DNA of 64,000 bases from Microstegium vimineum (Eukaryota; Streptophyta; Magnoliopsida; Poales; Poaceae): assembly GCA_022036555.1 (NCBI GenBank), contig CM039140.1:682001-746000 (forward strand), read 5' to 3'. Positions 33,790 through 44,880 of this stretch are shown one piece after another. A program made the position numbers and the translations under genes. The notes under the pieces are model-generated. The model was not told the origin of the DNA, searched no databases, and worked only from the letters and a program-made list of their open reading frames with translations. How positions within the stretch are numbered: position 1 is the first letter of the stretch; every line of letters starts with the position of its first letter.

Positions 33790-34455
33790 ATATTTTTTGT
33801 TTTGCAAGTTTTCTTTACTGACCTTTGCAATTTTTTTTGACCTTTGCAATTTTTTTTTGAAGTTTTCTTTACTGATCTTTGCAAATTTTTGTATCACAAT
33901 ATATTTGGCATGTTAATTTTTTTTTCTCACAATATATTTTGCAAGTTTTCTTTACTGACCTTTGAGAAACATTTTTTGTCTCGCAATATATTTTGCAAGA
34001 CCTTTTTTTTTGCCTTGCTATATTTTTCAACTGTTCTTTAGCTTGTCTCACAATATATTTCGCAAGTTTTCTTTACTGACTTTTTTTTGCTTCCCTATAT
34101 TTTGCAACTGTTCTTTAGCATTCTATACCATGTTTTTTTTGGCTTCCCTATATTTAGTATTTTGCAACTTTAGCGTCTTATCAAGCATTTGGTTAAATTC
34201 CTACTTTTCCTCCCTAATATATTGTCCTGTTAATATACTCTGTAACTTTTCTATAGTGACCTATTATTAATTTTTTTGCCTCTCTATATTCTGCAACCTT
34301 TCTTTAGCTTCCTATATACCATGTTATTTTTGCCTCTCTATATTTAGTATTTATAACTTCAGTATCAAGAATTTTGTTAAATTCCTTTTTTTCTCCCTCA
34401 TATATTTTCAACTTTTCTTTAGGGTCCTTGCTATTTATTTTGCCTCCCTATATTT
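33790..34455 (+). repeat. T-rich degenerate tandem repeat after the tRNA
   Basis: About 650 bp built from recurring pieces: CACAATATATTTTGCAAG, TTTTCTTTACTGACCTTTG and GCCTCCCTATATTT, separated by runs of 6-10 T. Copy spacing is irregular (roughly 70-90 bp). No coding potential. Confidence 0.7.
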
Positions 34456-34513
34456 TACCAGCTCGTTCGCTGCAAATTTATATATGGTATCAACAGTAAC
34501 ACATTGCTCTAGT

Positions 34514-34753
34514 GTCAAGGGGTTCACGGCGCAATGACAAAGGCCATTGGTTGGGGGGCTCCCACTCAGGGTTCAAATCCTAGGTGCGACACTTTATTCT
34601 GGATTTATTCCAAATTTTTCGGCGCTACGCATTAAGTGGTAGGCGACGTTTCCGTCGACAGGTGCTCATAGGGGTAGGGTTTGCGTGCGTGTGTTCGTAG
34701 GGGCGAGTGTGCGTGCGTGTTGAGTGTCTACGTTGTACTGTGTACTCTAAAAA
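34514..34753 (+). mobile_element. Au-like SINE, 240 bp
   Basis: A tRNA-like head with box B GGTTCAAATCC at about 34570 is followed by the Au SINE-like body CGACAGGTGCTCATAGGGG, TGCGTGCGTGTGTTCGTAGG and GTACTGTGTACTC. It ends in a short A-run. The target duplication is 16 bp with one mismatch: AACACATTGCTCTAGT at 34498-34513 and AACACATTTCTCTAGT at 34754-34769. Confidence 0.85.
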
Positions 34754-34968
34754 AACACATTTCTCTAGTAGTTTACGGATATATGAATAAATAAAGACTG
34801 CAACGCAACAAAAAAAATATGTGGAAAGCATGTGCTCCATTAAGGATGGCAGCGGGTCGGGTTCGGGGCGGGTATCCGCGGGTTTCGGGTCCCGCGGGTT
34901 CGGGATTAGGGATGATTTTTCACCCACGGTTTTCGGGTTCGATTTTGGGTTCGGTTTTTCACCCGTGT

Positions 34969-35104
34969 GTGTATATACATGTGAATATGTGTATATATAT
35001 GTGAATATGTGAATATGTGTATATATACAAGTGAATATGTGTATATATATATATGTGAATATGTGAATATGTGTATATATATGTGTGAATATGTGTATAT
35101 ATAT
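34969..35104. repeat. Simple repeat of GTGTATATATATGTGAATAT
   Basis: Alternating GTGTATATATA and TGTGAATATG units, about 135 bp, inside the hAT element. Confidence 0.85.
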
Positions 35105-35175
35105 CCGCGGGTTTCGGGTATTCATTCGGGTTTCGGGTATCCATTCGGGTTTCGGGTATCCGCGGGTTTGGTTTT

Positions 35176-38100
35176 TGTCACACTCGGTTTTATGAACAAA
35201 ACCAGATATACACCATATGTGAGCCCAGGAAGTCAAATCTCACATATAGCCACAAATTGAGGTGATATCGAAAGACAATACTTAAATATATAATATGTAG
35301 GGTCAAAGGATAACCTCAATACAGTAAACAGCGGAAAGACGACTCCGAACTTCAGGCGAAGGCTCCGACTTCACAGGGACAACTGACTGGTTGATCACAA
35401 GCCTAACTCCTTTAACTCTTGCAATCTGATATGGTTGATAAGGCAAGGGTGAGCACTTAAAGTACTCAGCAAGAATAACACAGGGTTATGAAGCTCAAAA
35501 GGCTGACACTGTCTTACTGCGGTTGCTTTTAACTTGGTCAACTTTTAACCATAATTAGCTTTAGTTATGCTTAAACCAGTTGGTAACCACATGATCATTA
35601 ATGAAACAATCTCATATATCATATCTCCAAACTTACCATCATAAGTTGTTCAACAACATGAGTATCTAACACTGTGAGTTTTCCGAGCCGCTCGTGACCG
35701 TGAGCACAGCTATCATGACAGATTTACACTCTACAGAGGTTACGCACTTTACCCACAAGCCGTGTAGCCCATATGCCCAGGACGGCCAATCCCAAAACAC
35801 TACCAAGGTGAGCGGGCAGGGTACACTATGAAGTCTTTCAAAAGCTCTTTCTAGCATGTAGCGGACCCTACGGACCCAATGCAAAGGGGTATATGGGACA
35901 CCCCGATGGTACCAGCCGTAGCGGCCCCCACACAAGCTATACCCCATAACCAGCTCGGCAAAGGTGCCTTTCACGAACCACAAGCATGCTAGTCCAAACT
36001 TCATACTTAACTAAAGCCAGAGCCATTATAGCACTCATGGTTGCATTCAAGTCCCAGCTTTTGCCCTACAGTGTGGTCCTATTCCATGTTGCTATAAAAG
36101 CCAATTTTATCTCATCGTTGCATATATCATTAGTCAAGATTCTTCTCATAATTCATAAAGCATAGCAAATCTACCCATGTGCAATAGTATCCCAAGGCGA
36201 CAAGGTACAAGGTAACAAAGCTATGATAGATCTAATAATAGGAATCAATTGAGACACATGCAATCATGACTAGATGAATTATGGTGAATAGGACAACAAG
36301 GAGCATCCCATGTTAAACTTGTCTTAAACTCTTAGATCCTTTCTTCACTTGATTCTCGATCTTCTGATGACTTCTTCTTGATCTCCACGTAATTCTCACC
36401 GATTGGACAAGATCATAAACACCACACAAGCATCTGACAATCATACAAAGCATACAATATATCTACTTTAGAACAATACACCAATCAATGAAAAAGATTT
36501 AAAAGAAGTCTACGTCCTGCTACGATCACGCAGACGTGAGAATCACGCTAATCGGATCTATAAAGGAAAAGAAACGTCTACCGAAGATTAGCTTTTATAA
36601 GAGAATTAGACTTCATTTATTTTATTTATATAAAAAGCATATATTGGATACTTCAGCGAAATACCCAAATTAAATTAAGTCACATTACATTTGCTTTGTA
36701 AAAACAAGATTAAACTAAGTATGTTTTGTTTTATGAAAAGCCGAGGTGGAAAACCCTAATTGATTTTAATTGGAAAACCATTGATTATATAGATTAATCA
36801 ATTATTAGTTTATTTCAGAGAATAAAACATGTTAAACACTTCTGCTAACAGATAGATCTTATCGTTACTAAACCAACGCAACTAGAACGGCTAAAACGAA
36901 TCTAAAACGCAGGAGATATGAATTAAATAGGATTTTCTATACAAAACTAATTAATTAAAAAGGATTAATCTAGACTTTATTTTAAAAAGTGTTTAACATA
37001 GATGAAAACTATACCATTGGATAGATTATGAAATTACGAAACTAACGCAACTTGAACGGATCGTTTTGGAGCTAAAACGAGCAATTTATGGACTTTTTAA
37101 AACAATGGCAAATCTGCAAATAGCTATTTTCATTTATTTATAATTGAAAACAGATCTGAAAAGGGATTACGCTTTCCAGAGGGGGAAGCGTAGAGCTAAG
37201 GGCCGCTTTAGGACTGTGGGTTGAGAGTCAAAGAACCGAGGGGTTCTTTAGCAAAAACGCCAGGACGAAGGGGTACCGGCCGATCCGATCCGTTGGATCA
37301 TCTCAGGACGGCATGGATTAGAAGCAGAGAGTGGGAGGGGGAGCTGCCGGCCAACCCAGGGCGCAGCACGGTGGCGGACATGGCCGGACCGAGCTTTAGC
37401 TCGCCGGAGATCATGTCTAGGGCCCTAGGGGCCATGGTTTCCAAAGGGGAAGGGTGCGGGAGAGAGAGCAGGTTACAAGGGCTTCACCTGGGCTTCTCGT
37501 GGGATCCGGAGCGGAGCGGGGACGGCTGGCGACGCGGAGGAGCGGGTGCGGGCTCTCTGTACACGACGATGAGCCGGTGAGAGCGATTCCAGGTGAAGAA
37601 GAGGAAGGGGACGGGATCGCGAGGCTCCGTACCGTGCTCCGAAGCGAGTCGAGGTCCAGTGGTTGGCCAAGGAGCTCGCGAGGGCAACAATGGCGGTGGC
37701 GGCGCTTTTTGCGAGCTTTGCTCGGCGGTGCTGTCGTGGCTTGCAAGGCGATGCGAGGGCGAGGGAGAGGCGGCGCGTGGGGCGCTATTTAAAGGGGCCG
37801 GGGTGCGGAGTCCTACGCGGAGCCGAGAGCGGGGAACGCGCGCGGCGGTTGCGGCTCCTCCGTTCGGCGGAGTCCATACCGGGGGGAGGAAGGAGCTGAC
37901 GCGTGGGGCCGCGGTGTCAGCGGGGAAAGAGAAAAGGAGAGGCGGTGGCCAGCGGGGGAGCTAGGCCGAGGCAAGCTGGGCCGGCCCGAGCCGGAGGGGA
38001 AGGAGGGGAGGAAGGGGAGTGCGGCTAGGCCTTGGCCACTTCAGTCAGCTGGGCCAAAGGAGAAATAGGAGGGAGAGAGGAGGTTTTCTACTTTTCTTTT

Positions 38101-38354
38101 CTTTTCTTTTTGCTTTACAATTTGTTTTTCAAAAATGGTTTTGAAATAGCTTTGAGTTTCAACAAAACAAACAGTACAAGAAATATGAAGAGGCATGTAA
38201 TGCACATACATGTTGAACCCTAGCATGAGATATTAGTTTTAGTTTTATTTATTTAATTCTATGCTCACAACAAAAAATTGAATTAAAATCAAATTAAAGC
38301 AATTTAAATTTAAACTCAAACCTAATTTGCTAATTCAAATTTTAGGGTGTTACA
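35176..38354. mobile_element. Solo LTR, 3.18 kb
   Basis: Starts TGTCACACTC and ends GGGTGTTACA, near-perfect inverted ends, with the exact target duplication GTTTT (35171-35175 and 38355-38359). The left two thirds are AT-rich; 37180-38040 is very GC-rich with CTATTTAAAG at about 37787. Frames that stay open in the GC-rich part have no domains. The TGTCACAC...TGTTACA ends match a gypsy LTR type common in grasses; family and strand are not assigned. Confidence 0.85.
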
Positions 38355-38574
38355 GTTTTGGTGATGAATTTCCACCCGAATCGGTTTCGGGTTCGGGTTC
38401 GGGTTTTGACTTCGGGTTTCGAGTTCGGGTGCAAGGAGACTCCACCCGATCCGAACCTGACCCGTTGCCATCCTTATGCTCTATGCATAGTAACACTCAG
38501 ATGGGTGGGCTCGAGCCGACCCACTGGTACAGTGGTGTGTAGAGGGCTTAAATAATAAGCTACTGCTGTTGTTA

Positions 38575-38775
38575 GGGCGTCCCCAACAATAATAGTAGGC
38601 TTTCTTAGCCAGACTTCTCCCCACCGCATAGCGTTGTTTCTTGGGACACACAAATAAATAGGCTACGAGTTCATCGCTAGCGATTTATTTTTTCAACCTC
38701 TCTCTCCACCACGTTAGATTTTATACACGGTCATCACTCAAATAGCTAGCTCAAATAGACTTGTTGTGGATGCCC
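38575..38775. mobile_element. Tourist-like MITE (PIF/Harbinger), 201 bp
   Basis: Inverted ends are GGGCGTCCCCAACAA and, reverse-complemented, GGGCATCCACAACAA. They are flanked by the 3-bp TTA target duplication (38572-38574 and 38776-38778). Confidence 0.85.
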
Positions 38776-39275
38776 TTAGTATTCTTCATTTGCAGTGGAA
38801 CCTAGCTGATGAGATGACTGGATCGGAACTGAAGTAACATATAAAGTACAGAGGGGGGATGGGGTAGTAAATCCTTCAAGATATCATATCCAAATGGCAC
38901 ATCTTACGGCAGCTCATGACGCTCTAGCAGTGGCTAGCAAGCAGTAAGAACTTATCTCTACTATAATTGAAAACTTCTTCAAGCCACTTCTCTCCTTCAA
39001 GATCAACGACTCACAGTACGTCTACTACAGATGCAACGGTTGAGATTAAAAAGTTAGAAGTCGCTTCCCACCCTCCCACCACACGCAACGCCACGGCCAA
39101 AGTTCGACTCCTGGATTTGTCTTGATTTTTCGTCTTTTTTTCTCACCAGTACCACGTGCAATCACCCGGGTCACGCTCGCACACGGCGGCTCCCGGTGAC
39201 ACTTGTGGCCTATCGCAGTAAATCACGGCGCACGCACGGTGGCTCCTGTGCACTACTACAGAAAAGGCAATCAGC

Positions 39276-39510
39276 GTCGGTTCAAAACCCCCCTACAGTG
39301 GCGGATTTTGAACCGGCACTGGCGAATCGGCAGTGATGAGCTCATGCCATGACTGCCGGTTATGCCAAACCGGCAGTGATGGCTCAAGCATCACTGTCGG
39401 TTCGTGTTACCAACCGGCAGTGATGCTTGAGCCATCACTGCCGGTTTGGCATAACCGACAGTGAATGTAGGATATCACGGACGGTTCTAAGTGATCCGGC
39501 AGTTATTTAA
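39276..39510. repeat. CACTA subterminal repeats, left cluster
   Basis: At least eight copies, in both orientations, of the motif CACTGCCGGTT/AACCGGCAGTG and its CACTGTCGG variant. Confidence 0.85.
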
Positions 39511-39932
39511 TTTTTGTAATTTATATTTATTACAGAAACCATTAACATTATATTACAGAAACCATCAACATTTATATTATAGAAATTCATAGATATGTCT
39601 TAAACTTATTGTACATACAAATGAGATTACAACATATAATTAGAGTCCAAGTCCAAAGAACCCATTACACCATAATTATAAATTAAACTACTGTCCACAA
39701 ATTGGCGACAAAATAAATCATGTGGCAGCACCTAATTGCACCCAATTCCAGCCAATTGTAATGTCATCTACCAGCACTTCGTGCTCTACCAAATTTGTGC
39801 ATAACTAAACCTACAATGCACGTACAACACTTTCATACACACATCAACTAACAACACTTGGTGGTCAACCAATCCGTGAAAAACTAAACCTACAATGCAC
39901 GTTACACACCTTCATACACAGACGTCTGACCT

Positions 39933-41151
39933 TCATCGCATACCCCAAATAGCAGTGGCAGCTAACTCCCTTATGGCACTTGTTCCAGCGGCAGCATTGA
40001 AGTGAACCCAGTCGGTAACAGGATACACGGTACCTAATTCATGGTTAATTTCCAACAAGTAATTGTCCATTGTAAAAATTGAAATCAGGATACATGCTTG
40101 CTTTTCCCTGGAATAATCAGGCAACCCCTCCAGGAGTTTCCACCTTTCTTTGGTAACCCCAAAACGATGCTCTATGACATTACGCAGGCGGCTGTGCACA
40201 TAGTTAAACTTCTCTTATTTATTTAACATGCGTGCATCAACACCTTCGAATTCATGCAAATGGTACCTTGTATTCCGATATGGGGTCATGAATCCTTCCC
40301 ACTGCATGTACCCAGCGTCCGCCATGTAATAGCGTCCTACAACAAATGACCAATTCCAAATTACATGTTAGTGATACAACATATGTACAAAACATGTATA
40401 AGCATGTGGATTGTAGATGTTAGTAGCATGCAATACCCTGAGGAGGATGGGGGAAACAAGGATCCTGCAAACACTCCCTCAAAACTGCCATGTCGTGACA
40501 AACGCCCGCTTTCCCGGCCGCAACATAAGTGAATCGGCCATGCATGTCCATAATGGCGCAGACATTGAACGAAGCTTGACCTTTCCTGTTAATGAAATCA
40601 TTTTTGACAGCTTGACTGACTTCTACTTTTATGTGTGTGCCATCAATTGCCCCAATGCAGCCATCAAACCATGGTTGATATGGCGCAAGTTCGTCATGCA
40701 CACCTCCATATGTCGGGTCCACTGGACATAAAACAGTCTTAGCCCACCTAAACATGACTTTTGCCACAAATGTTGTCTTCCTACTTAGTGTATCTAAAGA
40801 CCTTTCAAATCTATCCTGACACTCTCTAATGGCAGCCCCGTGAGCGCAGGTCCACACGTACAAACCCAAGGCTTCTACAGAAGAAAATTCATTTGTTCCA
40901 CGTAGCCCAAACTGAAGCAACTTGTCATGCAGGTTCATAAAAACATCCGGTGTCATCCGCAAATTATCAAAACACCTTTTAGGGTTATTCAAATTCAGTT
41001 GCATCCATTGAGCCCCAGTCAGTCTAGGTATTAGAGCTGCAGGGTTTACCATGCCTTGCTGTTGTGCCTAGAGCTCCTGTACCACTGTCAACGCAAATAG
41101 GACCTGCGTCATTGTCTGCTTGTCCACGTCTTTCTCAGTTTCGACATCCAT
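39933..41151 (-). pseudogene. PIF/Harbinger transposase (broken)
   Basis: DDE_4-type transposase on the minus strand. Exon 1 (down to 40437) has a helix-turn-helix-like N-terminus (RMTPDVFMNLHDKL) and the first two catalytic Asp in IGAIDGTHIK and GVCHDMAVL. An intron with GT/AG (40337-40436) keeps frame into GRYYMADAGY. The catalytic Glu is in RLRNVIEHRFGVTK. In-frame stops lie at 40215-40217 and just before 41052, the second separating a likely start at 41151 (MDVETEKD) from the domain. The protein should cut and paste elements with TWA target sites, yet this gene lies inside a CACTA. The Myb-like partner is 340 bp upstream. Confidence 0.88.
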
Positions 41152-41486
41152 CACCTTGGGCCGCCTGAAAAACAGACAGTTCATTAGTTCAGAAACCATA
41201 AACAACAAGGCTGCATGCGCCATAGTTCCATGCATAACATTAATAGATGTGACGAAGAACAATCAGCAAACTCTGAACATGTAATTTAAACCATGCGTGA
41301 CATATCTAGCAACAAGTAGTTCAGTCACACGACTTATTACACAATCGAACGAATAGTTTTGCACCATATTACATTGTAGGTAACAAGACTGACTAGTACA
41401 TGAAAAACAAACAAAACAGTAACAGATACACTCATGAAGGAAAACTGATACACTTGTGACTGCCACGCTGTCGAGTCGTAGCGCTA

Positions 41487-42454
41487 CTAGTCCTTCCTAA
41501 TGGTCCTCCAAATCGTCTTCACGAACTCAGTTCGCCCCACAATAGAGAACATATCTAGATAGTTTTCTCGATGGTTCAAGTCAGCTGTGACAGCCAGGGT
41601 CTAGTGGAAGAGAGGATCAGCCTCGTCAACGCCGTCTTCCCTGAGAACCTGAAGGACCTTTTTCCTATCAGCTCTAGTTCTTGCAATGGCCTCTTTTCTG
41701 GTGGCGCCATCAATCAGAGATTCTTGCATAAAAACCATTGCATCTGCCATCGTAGGTGTCTTGCTACTCTTCTTGCTTGGTGGGCTGGAAACAAAATGCT
41801 CTCTGGTGCGACGTCTAGACGCCTGGCCACCACTGCGGTGGTCAGCAGGAGGGTTGTCAGACAGATCTTCAGGTGTGTGTGGGCTATCATGAGTGTGGGT
41901 GGGATCTTACTGATGGCCACCAGCTGAGATCAGGTTGCCCCTATCACGGGGTGTGTGCCCGAATAGGGTGAACAATTGCTCAAAGCAAGGTGGGCATTTG
42001 TACTTCTGACCAGCCGGCTGGCTACTCTCCTGCACGTCATGAATGCAAGGGAACGGTGTCAATTAGTTAACCTAAACCCAAAGACGGTAGTGGATTGACA
42101 CTAAGAAGGATTAGTTAGTACCCCGTGGTTTGTGGCATACCAACTTGGATCTACCACGACCTCGCCAGATGCAGGGTCGCGGCCTAACCCAGTGTGCTTG
42201 TTACCATCATGCCAATTGAAGTACGACCGTCTCAGCTCGCTAAGCTTCTTCTGGAGTTGCTTCCTGTTGTACCCAAGGTTAGTGGACTGATTGAAAGCAG
42301 TTTTAATATTGGTCCATCCAGTGGAGGTTGGCCCTTTGTCCCCCCAATGGCATAGGTCTTTTTGTGTCAGAATTAGATCCAGCAGGATGGACAGGGTGCG
42401 CTCATCCCAGGCAGCACGGTCTTGACTCATCTGAACACAAGTATTTGATTGCAA
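41487..42454 (-). pseudogene. Myb/SANT-like partner of the PIF transposase
   Basis: Exon 1 (42122-42454, M at 42454 or 42430) encodes a trihelix/Myb_DNA-bind_3 domain: WDERTLSILLDLILTQ, GWTNIKTAFNQ, LQKKLSELRRSYFNW. The intron (42030-42121) has GT/AG and keeps frame. Exon 2 (41487-42029) encodes PPCFEQLFTLFG, a Ser/basic linker and a helical C-terminus. One in-frame stop lies at 41907-41909. PIF/Harbinger elements need such a Myb-like protein with the transposase to bind their ends. Orientation is the same as the transposase. Confidence 0.82.
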
Positions 42455-43061
42455 ATTAATATGGCCGCGCTATCGGTACTACATAATCAGACTAAGAGCA
42501 TTACGAAAAGGTGAAGCATGCATTGCGAGGTTGTGGTCCGGATTGAAGTACTTGCCTTGTCGGTTAGGCGGCGACGTTTGCTGCCAACGTGGAGGGTGGA
42601 TACCTTAGGTGACGACGACGAAGCTGATGAAATTGTCAGTGTGGGCAGGCAGCAGGGGAGTCTACCGACTCAGTTCTATACAAAGGAAAAAAGAAATGTG
42701 TGACTACATTGCGCGGTTGGGTGAAGGTAACGAACTCATCGGGCAGCAAGAAGATAGCAGGGTGAGGAACGAACCGTACCTCCCCGTTGGTGGATAACCG
42801 GCGAAGTTGGATGCGGATCCGGCGAAAGACGAGAACAAGGGGTTTAAAATGGGGATCCGGCGGCGTGCAGTGGAGGGATCTCCTCGTGGCGGCGTGCGTC
42901 GAGCAGAGCAGAGCGGGCGGTGGCGGCGTGCAGTTGCAGCGTCGAGCAGAGCAGAGCGGCGGAGTGGAGGGAGCTCCTCGCAGCGTCGAGGTCGTCGAGG
43001 TCCAGTGGGCGGCGGCGGCGTGCAGTGGCTAGCTCGGGCTCGGGCATAATGGATAAGTGTG

Positions 43062-43102
43062 GAACGGGCGCGCGTCTGAAATTTTCAGATACGCGCCAGT
43101 TC
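43062..43102. other. 20-bp imperfect hairpin
   Basis: Arms 43062-43081 and 43083-43102, 17 of 20 pairs, centred on TCTGAAA/TTTCAGA, just inside the middle cluster of CACTA repeats. Confidence 0.6.
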
Positions 43103-43116
43103 ATTAAATAGGGTGG

Positions 43117-43321
43117 ATCTCACTGCCGGTTCTTATTACAAACTGACAGTGATGTGCCATATCAGTGCCGGTTTGTAATAAGAACGGGCAGTAATGAGGG
43201 AGCATCACTGTCGGTTCTTGAACCGGCAGTGATGATGGCGCATCACTGCCGGTTGGTTATTAGAACCGGCAGTGATAGAGGCACATCACTGCCGGTTCCT
43301 CTATAATCGGCAGTGATGTGT
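43117..43321. repeat. CACTA subterminal repeats, internal cluster
   Basis: About ten copies of CACTGCCGGTT/AACCGGCAGTG in both orientations. It is internal, 1.5 kb from the right end, which is unusual for CACTA. Confidence 0.85.
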
Positions 43322-43451
43322 GTATTTTTTTAAATCTGTCTTTTACTTTAGAATTCAAATTACTCCTGATTTTTTACTAGAACTTGAAAAACTCCAAACA
43401 TAGAAGTTGCATAATTTTTAATTCTCTACAACTTTTGCTGAAGTAGCATAT

Positions 43452-43810
43452 TCAAATTCTTTATAGTTTTTGAATTCCATTTTGAATTTGAATAAGGGTT
43501 TAAAATTCAATTACCCTTTTTGTAATTACTCCAAAAATTTGAATAGAAGTTGAAAATCTTCCAACATAGCTTTTGCTAGTTTTGAGTAACTCTACATTAT
43601 TTCTTATACACTCAAGGTCTAATTCTTTATAGTTTTGGAATTCCATTTTGAATTTGAATAAGGGTTTAAAATTCAATTACCCCATTTGTAATTACTCCAA
43701 AAATTTGAATAGAAGTTGAAAATCTTCCAACATAGTTTTTGCTAGTTTTGAGGAGCTATACATTACTGCTTATACACTCAAGGTCTAATTCTTTATAGAT
43801 TTTGAATTCC
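43452..43810. repeat. Tandem repeat, 166-bp period
   Basis: Two full units and a partial third, each starting ATTCTTTATAG and holding GAATTTGAATAAGGGTTT and CCAAAAATTTGAATAGAAG. AT-rich, non-coding. Confidence 0.85.
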
Positions 43811-43946
43811 TTTTGACATGGCACACATCAATCAACAACGTGGTACAACTCATCAATCTCTACAACTCCATATGATCTCAAATTCGATGCAAATTACTAA
43901 AACAACATTTCATTAAGGATTACATAGTTTATGATACTCTAACAAT

Positions 43947-44235
43947 TCACGGTGCATGCACGATGATGGCCTCATCATGGTCACTCCGGAGGTAAGCAGG
44001 TTTGTCACCCTCTTCAAGGACATGTAGGGTAACGTCCGTCCCAAAAGGAGTCATTTCTTCATAACCTTTGTACTCTTCTTCGTCTGTCACTCCGTCGACA
44101 CCTACAATCTTCCTTTTGCCTTGCAATACTACATGTCGCCTTCCATTTGTATTGTTATCCCTTGCATAGAAGATTTGCAAAACATCCTTTGCAAGGACGA
44201 AGGGGTCATCCTTCCATTCGTGGAGTTATAGGAAA
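43947..44235 (-). pseudogene. CACTA protein fragment (DUF4216)
   Basis: The minus strand reads DDPFVLAKDVLQIFYARD, then HVVLQGKRKIVGVDG, then DEEEYKGYEEMTPFG and YLRSDHDE. This matches the DUF4216 region found near the C-terminus of CACTA-associated proteins in grasses. Only this domain remains. Confidence 0.78.
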
Positions 44236-44694
44236 ATGCATGCATGGAGTATTAAATCTAAGTAAGAAATACCGAATCTATTCCACATCCCATCAAATCT
44301 TTTATGCATGTATTGAGTATTAAATGTAAATAATAAATATAACTAAATACAATTTTTATCCATAATTTTCGAGATGAACCTTTCGAACCTAGCTACTCAA
44401 TGATTATACAATAATTACCCAATAAAAACAAAGTGCTACAATTTTTCTAAATAATTTTGGATATAAAAGCTACAAAAAATTAACACAAATTGCAACATCC
44501 CTGTTCTTGATCATGAAAACTAGCATAGCTCTAACATAAATTGACACAATGTAAACCAACAATTCTAAAGAATTATGCTTATTACTAACCAAGAGCAAGA
44601 AGACATGAGGATTCAAGAGTGAAGAGGAGCCAACAATGGAGATCAAGAGTGATCCTCACACACTGTTCTGTACTGTTGGGCAGAGGAGGGAGGG

Positions 44695-44870
44695 AGACAT
44701 CACTGTCGGTTCCAGCCACCAACCGGCAGTGATGTGGTGTTTCACTGTCGGTTTAGCCTCTGCCCCCAATAATTTGGGGCTTGTCAGAGGAAGAACCGAC
44801 AGTGAAGGGACATCACTGCCGGCCCAAACAAAACCAGCAGTGATGGGCCGACAGTGATTGCCGATTCTGT
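44695..44870. repeat. CACTA subterminal repeats, right cluster
   Basis: About eight copies of CACTGCCGGTT or CACTGTCGGTT in both orientations, up to the right terminal repeat. Confidence 0.85.
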
Positions 44871-44880
44871 AGTAGTGGTG

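Larger units (their letters stand above)
34841..38476. mobile_element. hAT element (about 450 bp) split by a solo LTR
   Basis: Ends are TAAGGATGGCAGCGGGTCGG at the left and, reverse-complemented, TAAGGATGGCAACGGGTCAG at the right. The 8-bp target duplication has one mismatch: TGCTCCAT (34833-34840) and TGCTCTAT (38477-38484). The element's own sequence is 34841-35175 plus 38360-38476. It is rich in CGGGTTTCGGGT words, probable subterminal transposase sites, and contains a TATATG/TGAATATG simple repeat. No coding capacity. Confidence 0.88.
39251..44877. mobile_element. CACTA (En/Spm) element, 5.63 kb
   Basis: Ends are CACTACTACAGAAAAGGCAA and, reverse-complemented, CACTACTACAGAATCGGCAA, flanked by the 3-bp target duplication GTG (39248-39250 and 44878-44880). 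Clusters of the subterminal motif CACTGCCGGTT, in both orientations, lie at 39276-39510, 43117-43321 and 44695-44870. The interior holds a PIF/Harbinger transposase and Myb-like gene pair plus a DUF4216 fragment of a CACTA protein, but no TNP2-type catalytic domain. Confidence 0.9.

Noticed and set aside
34959..35260. Tyr/Ile/His-rich frames near the tRNA region
   Set aside because: They are translations of the TATATG simple repeat and of hAT subterminal repeats.
37221..37964. Several open frames in a GC-rich block
   Set aside because: They lie inside the solo LTR at 35176-38354, occur in many frames at once and have no recognisable domain.
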